A stretch of DNA of 64,000 nt from Apostichopus japonicus (Eukaryota > Echinodermata > Holothuroidea > Aspidochirotida > Stichopodidae). The stretch spans positions 35,006,668-35,070,667 of the forward strand of contig NC_092569.1 in assembly GCF_037975245.1 (NCBI RefSeq), given 5' to 3'. Shown here piece after piece: positions 12,201 through 24,000 of this stretch. The position numbers were made by a program, and so were the translations under genes. Below the pieces are notes generated by a model. The model made no database searches. It saw only the letters and a program-made list of their open reading frames with translations, and had not been told where the DNA came from. The number at the start of each line of letters is the position of its first letter. Position 1 is the stretch's first letter.

Positions 12201-12376
12201 ATTGTGCTACTAGTGAATTCCATCCCGGCGGCTGGTGGTTCAATGGTTGTCATGCTATTATGTTGAATGGAATCTACGGTGGCCCTTGGGATACAGGAAT
12301 ATGTTTGTTTCAAAGAAATACTCACGATTACACCTGTTCTGTTGTAGCAGTGAATATGAAAATAAAGCCCTTATGA
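5984..12376 (+). CDS. FREP gene A: stalk-TIL-EGF-fibrinogen (5' exons not found)
   Basis: Spliced gene with exons 5984-6211, 6704-6909, 10381-10671, 11447-11714 and 12126-12376. All introns are GT-AG and the phases agree (1, 0, 0, 1). The product is probably a secreted, calcium-binding, lectin-like protein. In order it has a Ser/Thr-rich stalk of about 76 aa, a Cys-rich TIL domain, and a half-VWC/EGF-like module ending in the start of the FBG fold ('DVYNGL', 'PFQVYCKSGWM'). The FBG domain then follows, with 'FQRRVD', the acidic 'TYDQDND' calcium loop, 'GGWWFNGCH' and a 'VNMKIKPL' C-terminus. The five exons give about 413 aa, open throughout. The second intron (6910-10380) is swollen by a TIR element. 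No initiation or signal-peptide exon is visible upstream, so the gene is either 5'-truncated or has a diverged first exon. Ligand and role in immunity are inferred from the family only. Confidence 0.85.
6704..6909 (+). CDS. Gene A exon: TIL domain
   Basis: 206-nt exon, phase 1 in and 0 out. It encodes a Cys-rich TIL domain with 'CPTNM', 'NCSCQTTC', 'GCFKSC', 'YTCVCP' and 'CIPLEECGCYH'. The Cys spacing matches the TIL domains of the B and D genes. TIL domains in other proteins either inhibit proteases or act as spacers in von Willebrand-type proteins. No inhibitory loop can be assigned here. Confidence 0.88.
7433..7640. repeat. Tandem ~66-bp subterminal repeat
   Basis: About three imperfect copies, each starting GTGTTCATTTGTTA or similar, then CTTCTGG-TGTCAA, then AGTA-AATTA-CAC. 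The motif resembles the TIR-proximal AACACT/AGTGTT sequence of the surrounding element. Confidence 0.8.
8095..8460. repeat. Tandem ~170-bp repeat
   Basis: Just over two copies of a unit beginning TGCTACA-TGCAGTTACTT. It continues through AAACAACTCTTCC-AA and AAATAAGCAACAACTTTA to TGATCCGTG-GATGAG. The short reading frame over this region is a by-product of the repeat. Confidence 0.8.
8502..8803 (-). pseudogene. Broken C-terminal coding fragment (SAMD3-like style)
   Basis: Two overlapping minus-strand frames join into one plausible protein end: 'EFYLQKISERPQQYVLLLGG' in one frame, then 'PEDIYEAIDVCFKLFYVLNL' in the other, with a frameshift near 8630-8650. I recognise the pattern 'VLLLGG', then 'AIDVCFKLFYVLNLNY', as like the C-terminus of the SAMD3-like uncharacterised proteins that are common in fish and marine invertebrates. 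It lies inside the TIR element, perhaps a captured or associated gene. The identification is tentative. Confidence 0.4.
10381..10671 (+). CDS. Gene A exon: half-VWC/EGF and FBG start
   Basis: 291-nt exon, phase 0-0, the same length as in genes B and C. It encodes 'CTRRCTCENDVLHC', 'CSHNATC', then the EGF-like 'SCECKEGYWGNGTTC', then the first FBG strand 'NCQDVYNG' and 'EPFQVYCKSGWM'. Splicing at ATG|GTAAGT to CTGTTTCAGAGG gives the classic 'W-x-x-FQRRVD' FBG motif. Confidence 0.9.
11447..11714 (+). CDS. Gene A exon: FBG N-terminal half
   Basis: 268-nt exon, phase 0 in and 1 out. It encodes 'FQRRVDASVSFFNDW', 'YRDGFGDLNSSFWLGNEKIH' and 'QLRIEIWF', the canonical FBG core, ending in 'YTGSFG'. 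The same length as in all other copies. Confidence 0.9.
12126..12376 (+). CDS. Gene A exon: FBG C-terminal half
   Basis: 251-nt last exon. It has 'KFTTYDQDND' (calcium loop), 'GGWWFNGCHAIMLNG', 'GICLF' and the 'MKIKPL' end. Gene A keeps the Cys in 'NGCH'. In genes B, C and D that Cys is displaced ('NGYNDELTC' or 'NGYDNFTC'), suggesting a different pocket or disulfide. Confidence 0.9.
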
Positions 12377-13411
12377 GGCTGTACTTACAGAGGTTAACGA
12401 CCATATCTGCCTTAAAGTCGTTACGCCATGGACCTTACAAATATTGCTCACTGTATGTCTAATAGTAATCGCTAGAAGCCAGAAAGAGGATTGGAGAGGA
12501 TCGTGACGATTTTCCTTAAAGAACATGCGATAACATAGTAGCAGGTGAAACCTTGCATATAGTAGGTTTCTCATGTTTCCTCCAGTGTATGCAGTGTTCC
12601 TATAAAAGGCGTGTGGAACAAATGAAATACTTTGGTCAGAAAGGTGGCTAAAGGACTATGATGCAGGTCGCTGGTTTCTAACTGAGACATTTCAGGATTG
12701 TCGACCCCATTTATTCATAAAGAAGGTATGATTTGGCAGGAAGAAGGAACTTATTAAAACATTTTCTTTCTATGAAGACGATCAAATTCGGTATAAAAGT
12801 TAAATTTTAGGAATTGTATCTAATTTCGGACAATAGTATTAAGAGTATTTGGTTAAAGTTGAAACCAAGAATAATGTACCTTTAACTCTTTTCTATGCCA
12901 CGATTTGAAAGAGTTTTCAACAGTTAACAGCAAGTTTCACCAGCACATTTACAACTGTGTTAGTTTTTGGCCACCTACACTTAAAGTCCGATTATGCGTT
13001 TGGATACACAAAAAGTAATGGCTCGAAACAGCCGAATCATATTTTTCAGTGGTGATAGATTGACTAGTCTTTCTAATTCTTTCCCGATTTTTTTGCTATT
13101 TCACAATGCATGAGCAAAATTTAATTCAGAAATTACATCAAAACAATGTGAACCGTTGCCCCTGTTTACAAACACAGACCAGAGGAGAGTGTGGCCTTCA
13201 GCGCATGCCCACAGGGAATGCTTTTTGAAAATTTCAGCTCGAATCTGCATGTAAACAGAGAGACAGGCGGTGTTTGATTTGATCGTATTATTTCACTAGT
13301 TGAAACTGTGCGAGACAGCCAAAATTTGGAAAAAAAGTACATGAATGTAAAGGTGTGATTGTAGGCTACATTTCAGCAATAAAAACAATATTTCCATCAA
13401 ACGCTTCATCG
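12377..13411. other. Intergenic, 3' side of gene A
   Basis: AT-rich sequence between the plus-strand gene A and the repeat shared by the minus-strand gene units. I see no coding exon or recognisable repeat. Confidence 0.5.
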
Positions 13412-16003
13412 TCCTCTATTAAAAAAAAAATGTTTTTATCATTTCTGTCAGATAGGATCTAAGCAAATGCCATTTATCCCAAAAGAGACACATCTTACTT
13501 AACATCTTTTTGGAACTTGCCTGTTAGAATTGCTGTAAATGACAAATTGTTTAAAGTGAATAAAATCTTATAGCTATTCCAATCCAAGTCGAATTTCATC
13601 AATAACGTCTTCAAATGTTAGCATTCTTAAAGTAGTGTTCCTGTTTGTAACTCTAGCCAATCTCTATAAAGAGTTCCCATGTATTGAGGAAGGTTAACTC
13701 TGGACAAAAATGTCTTTATGAGCCTGTGTCTATCATTGGACGTTTTGTCATTTTGTCATTGGTGATCATCAGTCTTACTGCTTTTTCTGCTAGTGCATAT
13801 GACTAGTATTCTGAGTTTCATACCATTTATGTTAATAGCTTCTAGTTTCACTGTTTCAGTTCCAGTCCAATTTTATTTGTTGTCCTAGTCTTTCAGTATT
13901 TCATATAGTGGTCTCTGTAGCGATTGTTTTATCATTCCATATTTAATAAGATTTTGCATATTACAACAGTCACCTGTGTCATTGGCAGGTATATAAAGAC
14001 AATTGTATATATGCCATCAGTACTGACTAAATACAACGTGAATCTTGTCGATTTGACTGAAACGTATTTTATCTTTGGAAAACAGATTTCATCAGGAAAT
14101 TTGCGGTTAAGTTTCCATGAAGTTGCAAAACTTGTTTTTTAAACTCTACATGTAAGTGATATATTTTGTTAAATTTGTTGTTCGAAGTGCTGATTGTTCA
14201 CTTCTATCTTTAGACACCGGTAATGATTTCACCTTGCTGAAATAAAATTAAGTGTTCCAGTAATAGTTTGACCGCTTTTGTAATATAAACATTTTGACAA
14301 TGTTTCACACAGGTAGTTGCTTAGCCGAAAGACTTTAAGTGACCAAATTGTACAAAAAGAATATCCAAACAATAGGGAAAGTTTGCAAGAGTCTTCAATA
14401 TATTTATTCTATCGCACAGACGCATCAATTCGAGAGTCAATATTCATTTTCGCAGTTACATTTTACGTGAAACAGTTTTGTAAATATTCAATACCAAGGA
14501 ACCACAACACCACGGAATGGTTACGATCGTTACAAATATGAGAAAAGAGGTTAATATTTACAACATCAAAATCATCTCAAATGTTCAATTTAAATCTGTA
14601 ATCGTAGTGTTCATACATTCAGAGAATAAAGTTCTTTTAGAAATTCCAATAACATATTATTATATGTGTTTTATTTGATTAACGTATAAACTACTTCACT
14701 CTTAACGTACCTTCAACTTACCGTGGAGAAGTGAAGCCAAAGTTGTTCCAAAACAAGTTTCTCTCTCACACTCTCGATAAATACACAATGTAGGCTTAAC
14801 CGATGTCTTTAATTTTCTTTGAAATAAGTGAATATGTATAACTGGCATATTCAACATAGTCCTATTGTGTTTGATTTTTTGTTTTATTCCGAAGGCTACA
14901 TTATTACTAGGCTACAATTACAAAACACAAGATAGCGGTACCATCGTATGAAAACCGTCACTAATAATTATACCATACCTTGACCAGTTTTATTTAATCT
15001 AGATAAATCTTTGAAACATGTGGAAGTTCCAGCACTCTCTAATTACAGATATTCACCATGTTTTCGCCAATTACATTTAACCAATAAAACAATTGAAGAC
15101 CACAACGTTGTCTTAAGTAATAATATACATGATATCAAATGCTATGCAATAAATGTCTATATATCAAGAGGAAATTCAAAGATAATATAAAAAAATGCGT
15201 ATTGCGCGCTATAAGGTCGTTCAAGCCGACTCCCGTGTAGGGCGTCAGGGAACTTCGTCAAAAGAAATGTTTAGAAGTTTTCAGAAGAAAGTTAGACACA
15301 TTTTGAGCCATTTCTATAGACTAAAGATTAGCCCTTTGATACGGTGTAAAGGCAAGGTTGTGTTATTAATCATGTACGTGATATTGTATGGACAAATTAA
15401 GATGGGTAATATTATCCGTGATGTCATCGTTCCTGAATTGGCTTAGCTTTTAGTCTACACGAAATTGTGTAGAAACGATGCGTTTTTATAAAACTATTTC
15501 CCTGGCTTCTCTTTTTTCTACAACACCAAACTTGAAATGAATATTGCAATTGTGTGTGCATGATTAAGTCATTCATTGACCAAGTGACCATTCTAAACGG
15601 TTAATTATGAATTGTATTATTACTAATGTGTTAATCAACCAGTCAGATGACATTGCAAGCAGGAAAGTTGAGCCATTATAACAGTTTGAACAGAGAATAG
15701 AGAGCACTTGAAGGTGATAGTATGTTCGAATAAATCTCTGGCATGATGATACTACACTATACCATACTGAAGAACTTTATTATTTATTGATGACGTATGG
15801 CGTGATTATATATTCACGCTCAGCATGTACTCTTATATCCATAAACTGCATAAACCGTTAGGTGATATTAATACCATGTATGACATCCTTAGTAAATCCC
15901 TCTGGTGAAACTGTTCTGTTCGTATTTATTCTTGCCCATAGACTAGCTGACTCGACGTTGAGTAGTGTATACATAATGGATATTTAGTGTCAAAGATAAC
16001 TTA
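13412..16003. repeat. Gene-unit 3' flank, copy B
   Basis: This flank is near-identical, with small indels, to 36073-38657; its last part also matches 56306-56975. It lies downstream of minus-strand gene B in the same position as in units C and D, so it is part of a segmental duplication. Short frames inside it (for example the one ending 'IIRDVIVPELA' at 15446) look like duplicated non-coding sequence. Confidence 0.9.
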
Positions 16004-17514
16004 TGTGAGGGATTATCGAGCGCCCTCATATAACTCCATCAAATTCCTCGCGCATAGTGATAACCTTTGACCTGAAACTGCTTCTTAGCATGTTGGTGTA
16101 ACCAGAACAACTATCCCTATTGTTTAAGCGTCTATAATCTTAGCACTGGTCTGTATGTTGTTTACGACCCTCCACACACGCTATTTCGACTGCTGTTAGT
16201 AAACTACGTTCATACACTTTCTCTTCGAGAATATCAAAGTTGCTGGGCGAGTTGAGCTTCAAAGGTAATTATTCGTATATTGAAGACAATATGTAATGTT
16301 TTCCAAGTAATTTGTGTGTTTTACGTATTAAAAACAAGCCCACAGTTCGATTATAGTTTCAATGCTCACTCGGGTGCTCTGTCAAGTTTCACTCGTTTAG
16401 CGTAGGCTGGTCTATTTAACAATGTGTACGCTGTGTATAGGCTACTGGTCGAATACCGTTAACGTTAAGTGTATGCAGGAATCATAGCCTTAACATCGAT
16501 TAAGTAGGTATAGGACCGTGACTTTTACATCAAATTAAGCGGCTTGAAGTCTGTTATTTGTCTTGCTCATTTCTGTTGTAATAATTAAGAGTGGATATAA
16601 ATATATATTGTGTCCGTAACTAAGATGTAAGATAAACATGAGAACCTGCATGATTCTCATGTGAGTACACGTGTGGGGATACTTTAGATTGACCAGTTGG
16701 GAAAGTATTCAGATTTGGAATTGCGCCCTCAGTAAGATGGCGGTAGTTAAAATGGCCGCGCCCATGTACCGTTAGTATTTACGATTGCACATATATCTGT
16801 ATTTTAAAGGTGGCCACGTCCACTAACCGTTAAAGTACATATGTCTGTATTTATATTGGTATCTAGTTATGTCTTGTTTAATGAACAAACGACATGTTCT
16901 GGATGTATGCATTTAGGAAACCCAGTTTACTTGAGTATAATACTTATCTTACAACAGTTTTACTACAATGTTCACCCATGTGAGTTACACTAGGTTAAGC
17001 CGGTACCACATAGTTGTGTCGTTGTTATTCCTACCGTGGGGTTGACTTGTTGAAGTCCCGTTGTTTTAATGAATGAAATCTACACAGGATATGAGTAGGC
17101 AGACTTGTCTATTACAGTCGTAAAGACTATGTCCTCTGTTAATGTATTCAAATTAAGTAGATGGTCTGCGTTGATAGTAATTCTTATTCTCAGTCATCGA
17201 TGCTATGTTGTGGAATATTTAGGCAACTGTTAGAAGCTGTATAGGTACAACTGGTTAACCTTTTTGTTACGTTTGACCAATTTACACATATTTTTAATGC
17301 TTTTCTGGTTATGTTTCATTACAGATGCACTTCTAGCTATGAAGGCCCTAAGTGTGGTCCACCGTTCTCTTTTGTTTTCTGCAAATTATATCTAAAATAT
17401 TTTGAGTCGCTGGCTCCAATACCCAGCGATACTTGTGAGACCCTTGAATAAAATAATGGAAGCATAAGTTATTGCTCTTGAGTTTATTTGTGTTTGTTAA
17501 CTCTTGCCATTACA
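16004..17514 (+). mobile_element. Solo LTR (1511 bp), TSD CTTA
   Basis: The insertion starts TGTGAGGG and ends ATTACA, the TG...CA hallmark of an LTR. It is flanked by CTTA at 16000-16003 and 17515-17518. Units C (38655-38670) and D (56970-56985) have the uninterrupted empty site GCTAACTTATACAGACAT, which proves the boundaries. A GAATAAAATAATGG polyadenylation-type sequence lies at about 17447, near the 3' end. There is no coding sequence, so this is a solo LTR from recombination between the two LTRs of an element, of Ty3 or BEL type by length and TSD. The clade is not determinable. Confidence 0.88.
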
Positions 17515-17618
17515 CTTATACAAACATGAAGACCAAGACGATGATTATAATAATAAAGAAGTATTAAGCACGATGTGTATTGTTGAGAGCAGACATATAA
17601 TATCATGTTTTTGTCACA

Positions 17619-17624
17619 TTTATT
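17619..17624 (-). terminator. Gene B poly(A) signal AATAAA
   Basis: AATAAA on the minus strand, about 180 nt past the gene B stop. It is conserved at the equivalent place in gene C (38768-38773) and gene D (57076-57081) within GTA(G/A)TAATAAATGTG-like sequence. Confidence 0.55.
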
Positions 17625-17802
17625 TCTACATTTGATTTGACTTGCAAAGTCCTGAAAAAGTATTTTGCTTAATAACTGATTCATAGATTCGGGCAGGGAC
17701 TTTTAATGCTGGTTGGTTTTAATGTTTCGTGACCTATTTGTCACCTTTTGCAACGAAAAATTGCCTCAATCAACAAATCACACGTATTAATGGACGTATA
17801 AT

Positions 17803-18071
17803 TCAGAGGGGTTTGATTTTCATTTCAGTTGTAGCAATATCGCAGTCAGAAATCATTCGTTCCCTGTCGTAAATGCACACTCCATGATCCCAGCCATAGC
17901 CATAATTTCCATTGAAATTCGCTGTAGTACATGTCAATTCATCATTATACCCATTGTACCACCAGCCACCGAGATGATGATCACTCACGCAATCTCGTGA
18001 TGTATCGTTATCGTTGTCAGAGTCATGTGTTGAAAATTCACTACCACGATGATATCCCATGTAGTCATATT
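17803..18071 (-). CDS. Gene B exon 9: FBG C-terminal half
   Basis: 269-nt last exon, from a CACAG acceptor to TGA. It carries the calcium loop 'STHDSDNDND', 'GGWWYNGYNDELTC', 'CIYDRERM' and the 'EMKIKPL' end. It is nearly identical to gene C and more different from gene D around the pocket region. Confidence 0.92.
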
Positions 18072-21000
18072 CTGTGTACAATGAGAAGGAAAACGTAACC
18101 AGCGGGGAAAAAAAAAAAACATCTTTCTTCTAAATTTACTTTTTTTCTCAAGAAAAATCGAAACTAAAATAACTCTCATCATCGTCTACTGTGACGATGG
18201 GGATGACAATGAAAGATGGAAATGAAAACTGAAGACGAAGACGAAGACGACAAACGAAGATAGCGATGGCGACAATGATGACGATGAAGATTTTGAGAAA
18301 TTTTGAGAAAATTGACGGTTTTTTTTATGAATGATGCTAATGCTCTTTAAAAATCGAAGGTGCCAGTCGATCAGTTACCAAAATAAACCAGGTTCCACGC
18401 TCTATCATGTAGGTTTACAAATATCGTTCATGGCATAAACTGTGCATTGCATTATAGGCTACGATAAAAATGTTTTACTCACCCAAGCTGCCTGTATAAC
18501 TGCCGAGCTCTTCTAGTGCATAGTTGTTGACTTCTGAACCAATTCGAAAGTGATCATACTGAAGATAGTGGGTAATGTTATTACTCCGTTTTTTAAATTC
18601 CATTCTCATTGTGTAGTTCCGTTGAGCAGTTAAGTTGGCTAATCGGTCGTTTCCAAGCCAATGTGAAATAGTTCCTCGTCTAAATAAGCCAGATCTGTAA
18701 CGATCCCAGTTATCGTAAAAACCCTTGTTATCGACGCGGAGCTGAAAAAACTAAACAATAACAGCAAAACAAAAGTAGGTTTATAACAGTTAGTTGAGGC
18801 TCATTAAGGAAATATTCACGGTCCACTTGAAGCCAGATTAGTCAAGAAAAGTACTTCTGTTATGTTTTTATGGAATATATGAATGGTCTATATATTAACA
18901 GAAAAAGACACTATCCCCTCACATTTATAGGTGGATATTTGCAGCCCAGCCATATTATCAACGTTTTTTCTGCTCCTTGGAAATATATAGTTTCACTTCG
19001 TTTATATTATGTTTAGCACAAAATCACAAAATAATACTTGTTCTTCAACACTCTGTTCTTTAACGTTGAAGTAGGTAGGTTACGTAGTCCTGCGTAGTAA
19101 ATTTCAGTGGCGGGGTAAAGAAGTACAATGTGTATTATGGTACATGTTATTTCTCGTACATAAAACGACAACTATCATGGACATAAACTCAAAAGAAAGA
19201 CTTCTTACAGTCCATCCGTCTTTGCAATAAGCTTCAAAAGGTTCCCCTGGCCATGTAAGCGGATATATGAAGTGAAAACCTTCACTGATTACGCCATTGT
19301 CGTAAAGATCTTGGCAATCCTGTACACGTTTACATACTGTCCCATTTCCCATATAGTTCACGTTGCAATCGCACGACATATTGCCATCGTGGTTCTGGCA
19401 CGTCGCATGTTCACTGCATGTATAGTTTATGCACACAAGAACGTCATTCTCACATGAGCATGTTTCCGTGCAGTCCATGGTCACGTACGATCCGCCATTC
19501 TTAATACAGAGAAAAAGTGAATAAATATGATTATAGTGTTGCCACTCTGATGATATTACGTATATTACATCTCTGGAATAGTGTTCTAGTCTGTTCTCAT
19601 GGAGAAAAAATTACAACTTTAAGGAATTGTTTTCATATGACCTTTATTTAGTCCTTCCATTCATATTTGAGGGCACAGGTGTTCGATTAAGTCAGGCCAG
19701 GCGTGGACGGAGTACTACTTGAAAATGTCTTCGCTTCACTTTTGATTGGCTCTGGGGAGCAATATGCTTGTTAATAGTTCTTTAATTGGAGGTGTGTTCC
19801 ACAAAACAGTACGCTAAAATGATCCCATCATCGCATAGTCTCCCTTGTACACACTTTCGTCAAATTTGGATTGATTATTGAATAAGAAGGGTCTCACCAT
19901 GCTCATAAACAGCCATTAATAATATCGCTTGATTAAACCTACTTTTTATGTTATTAATTTGACATTGGCAACTGAAGAAACTTTCCTTTTATCTGTGTTT
20001 TGTAAAACCCTACAACTGATACTTTGTTGGGACAGAGAAGACTGGTTTTGGCGGATACGATTGTTAAGGAACGCATATGAAAAATATACTAATAACAGTT
20101 TAAGAATACCGGTATGACTCCTCCCGTTTCGTGATAACACCCACAAGCACTCTCCGGTATGCAATTCTGTCCGAGTAGTAAAAAGCCGGCTGGACAAACG
20201 CATGTTCTTCCTCCAGTACAGTTTATATGGCAGCCAAACCACCCATGAGGGTCTTCACATGTAATCTGGCATACACAGTCATCAAAGACTTGATTCAAAG
20301 GGCATGGTGGCGTAGTGGTCGCCACTGAAAATGGAATATGGAATATGTCATATATCATCAGGATGTTAAGGCAAGTTCCCCTTTGGTGTCAACTGCTTCG
20401 ATCATTCACATATTGTGGTAGTGTGATGTTGTACACGTATACTAGTAGTAACGGTGAAAATGGATTTAAGTCTCACCTCCTGAGTTTATACAGGAGGATA
20501 AGAAATGAGCTTAAATTAAAACACAGAATTTGGCCCTTCCGTCAACCGCACACTATATCCAACTCAAGATTTATCACGACGATACTTCTTATTACTAAAA
20601 AAAAGTGGTGCCATATACTAACGACAATAGAGTTAATTTCTGCAGTTCTGAATTTAAGGTAATATTCACCAAAATTCAGTCCATTTATGCTTATCAATTA
20701 AACTTACTTTTCTATTGTATGTGCTCTATTGTACAAGACATTTTTTTTATAGCTCTGTAAACGTATGTTATGCAAAGTTGATTAATTTTTATCCTTGTAG
20801 AAAATGTAAGATGTGTGCAGCTTTGGCCATACCTTCTGTAGTTATTGCTGTGGTTACCGGTGAACTCGTGGATTGCAGGAAGTTGTCAGTCGACATTCGT
20901 CCTTACAGTCAAGAATATAAAACTAGCATTATGTTAAAATAAACGGTGAATTTATTTACCAAGAAAATATTAAAAGGCTTTAAGAGTAAATGGTAAGGTA

Positions 21001-24000
21001 TGATTTTATATTGTTAGTATGTAACTTGAGAGTCCTGATGCGGAAACGGACGTATACATATCTTCCGATTAAACCCCTCTGACTAGAATTTTCCACAGTC
21101 GGTTAAAGAATTTACATAAAACAAGAGTTTGGTAAAATAAAAGTTTAATACAATGGCGAGAAGAGACAATGCCGATATTATAAAACTAATAAAAACAGTT
21201 TGGTATATTAAATGACCTTTTTTTTAAGAAACATGATACCAAAGCTAAAGCCCTATATACCAATACATAGGTCAATCTAACTATAATCATGGTACTAAGA
21301 AAATGGTCTTCGAATAGTTGAACAAAAAGGAAAATTCTTTGTAAAGCCAGTAAATCGTGAATAAAGACTGATTCTAAATGTAATGTCTGTCGTCTAGCTA
21401 CATGCTAACAGTAAATCGGATATTTCAGAATGAATTTGAACTTTTTCCTTTCATTCTTTGAATAGAAACTCTACCAAGCTGATAAATATAGCATTTCTAA
21501 CGGATGCACTATCAAGTAGTATCAGCATGTTACAAAATTAACACAAATTCTGCAACGATAGTCAGGAACAGAACAACAACAAATCCCCGAAATACATAGC
21601 TCTGATAACAGAGCACAGCTTTTGATATAAGTGATATGCACAGCGTATTATAAAACTAAATACCAACCTGTTGTGGTTATTAATTTCGTTGAGGACTGTA
21701 AAGTCGACTTTGGTGATGTCGAATCTGTAATCGAGTGTAAAATTATCTATAGTAAATTTCAGTACCGAAAGAAAAAGTTCATTTGCGCCGATCTATATCT
21801 AATACAATGTCTTATATGAACATTATGCAGAATAGCTCGTCCCGCGACTATGCTGGTAAGTAACTTTTAATATTCTCTTCGAATCATTTATAGGTCCATT
21901 CGTATGGGCTTGGCTAGCTTATATTTGTCCATAAATGTTGTAGGACTAAATCTAGGTGTCCAAAATTGAATACATTTATTGTGATTCTTCTATTAAGCTC
22001 ACCAAAATACTAAGGAAAATTGTTGTGTATCTGAGCTATGTGATTTTGCTACAAAATCCATTAAATTAGAGTGACTAATATACGGATACCTAAACGGAAC
22101 AACACTTTAAAATTGCCTCTCATACACACTATTGACACGTTGTATTATCTCTTGTAGACAACAAATAATGAGATTGTTTTGTTTGCAAAGCGGCATTTTG
22201 GTTTGTGAAATATATGTTGCAAATCGGTCACATTAAATGTTTGACTTTTTGTTCATCTTAAAATAAATTTTTCATTTTGTTTTGTAATGTATTCAAATGA
22301 GAGTTTTCTGCTTTCATGGCATTCCATTTTGTTGTGAATTAAGAAAATGTCAATATTTGGCTTCTGCCGTCTTGTTTTAAATTCAGAATAATAGTATTCT
22401 GATCGACATTAAGAATAATGCATAGTGTTATATACGTTTCATAGCTGACTTGTCACTGTCAGCACCGCCCTGAAACTCTGACACGTAAATGTAACCAAAT
22501 CTATTGCATGTCATACACTCCTGCAATAATCAAATCAATCAATACTTGTACGATGTAGACAAGTTTAAACACGGTCGTCATCATAAGCACGGTCGTCATC
22601 ATAAACATCGTCAAAATCAATCAAAATGTTAATTTGTTATTGCTCTGTGATGAAACTACAAATTTCTTTTTTTTATATAATTTATTGAGAAACTGTCTCA
22701 GCACTACTGCAACTGCATTTCACGTTTATCACAACTAACATCTGTTAATAAATTACGTCAATGTTCCAATGTAAGTGACCAAAGCGTCAGATGATACTAT
22801 CAATTTAAACACATTTTTTTGGCTTTATGTAATTAATATGTGACTGAATTGATTTTCATTTCTCATTTCTCTTAGATTAATTATAGCTTAGCACCATTTT
22901 TTATTAGAAATTACTGTACCTGCAAATTCCAGTACAATATATTAGAAGGAGAATAAATTTAACAGATAGTTGATTTTTTGCTCGTTACGTAGCAGATACC
23001 TGTCTAGAACATTCGGAAGATATGTATACTTAAGTTTTTACTCACACAAAAAAGATATTACAAACTTTCCTTTTGTAAAGTATAAACGAACAAATCTTTA
23101 TAATAGACTTCAGTTGAGTTTAAAATACTCTTACTTAATTTAATTTAAGAGGAACCTACCTGTGTTTGACATCATAGAAGAAACCTCTGGAGAAGTATCA
23201 TCAAACATACCGTTGTTTTGACCGTCTTCTAAAAACAAACATATTTGATTGAAGAATAAACTATAATGTTAATTTTCAAACAAAAACATATATAACCATT
23301 TATATAAGGTACGAGTTATAGAAATTTGACTCAAAAATCATCTTCGTAATACATGTTGTATTATGCAATCGCGTTTAGACACGAAATAGTGATAGAAGAT
23401 AAACAAAGACTCCAATTTCATTTACATAAAATTTACTCAAATAGAATTGCAAGGACTTCCGTTTTCATTTAGTATACAAATCATGTATACAAATTACTCA
23501 AATAGATTAACAAGGACTTAGAAATACATCACTTTGAAGGGAAGTGAAAAGTCAAGTTGACATTTTTTTTTGGGAAAACGGGTTCACTGATGTGGAACGG
23601 GTACAGATAGCCGCTGTTATTATTCAAATAGTTGAGAGTTTGTGTTTTTACTGAGATTAAAACATTTATATAATTGTATTATTCTTGTTTACATATTTTT
23701 CATAACACAAAGAGAAGAAAATACAACAATCATCATTTATACTGACAGAAATATTAATGAGAAACAACATTTCCAACTAGCTCGCATCTCGCTTGGGAGC
23801 TATCAGAGTTTAAATGTTACTTTTACAAACACGACTGGGACAAGTCTATAGATATGTATCATCTACCTATGGTTTTAACTGTCAAACTATATCCTTTCTT
23901 TACTGGTAGTTTATTAACATTTTTATCCATGTAATATGGATAGGTTATGAAAAAATTATAGAATTTAAAACATTGAAGTTATTAATAAGAGTTCACGAGG

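Noticed and set aside
13924-14541. Short frames of 70-75 codons in the unit 3' flank
   Set aside because: The equivalents in copy C are broken by indels, so there is no sign of coding constraint.
19272-19457. Plus-strand frames opposite the EGF exons of genes B, C and D
   Set aside because: They are antisense shadows of the conserved EGF exons.
23642-23851. 69-aa plus-strand frame in a gene B intron
   Set aside because: No domain, no conservation of the frame in gene D, and it lies inside a well-supported intron.
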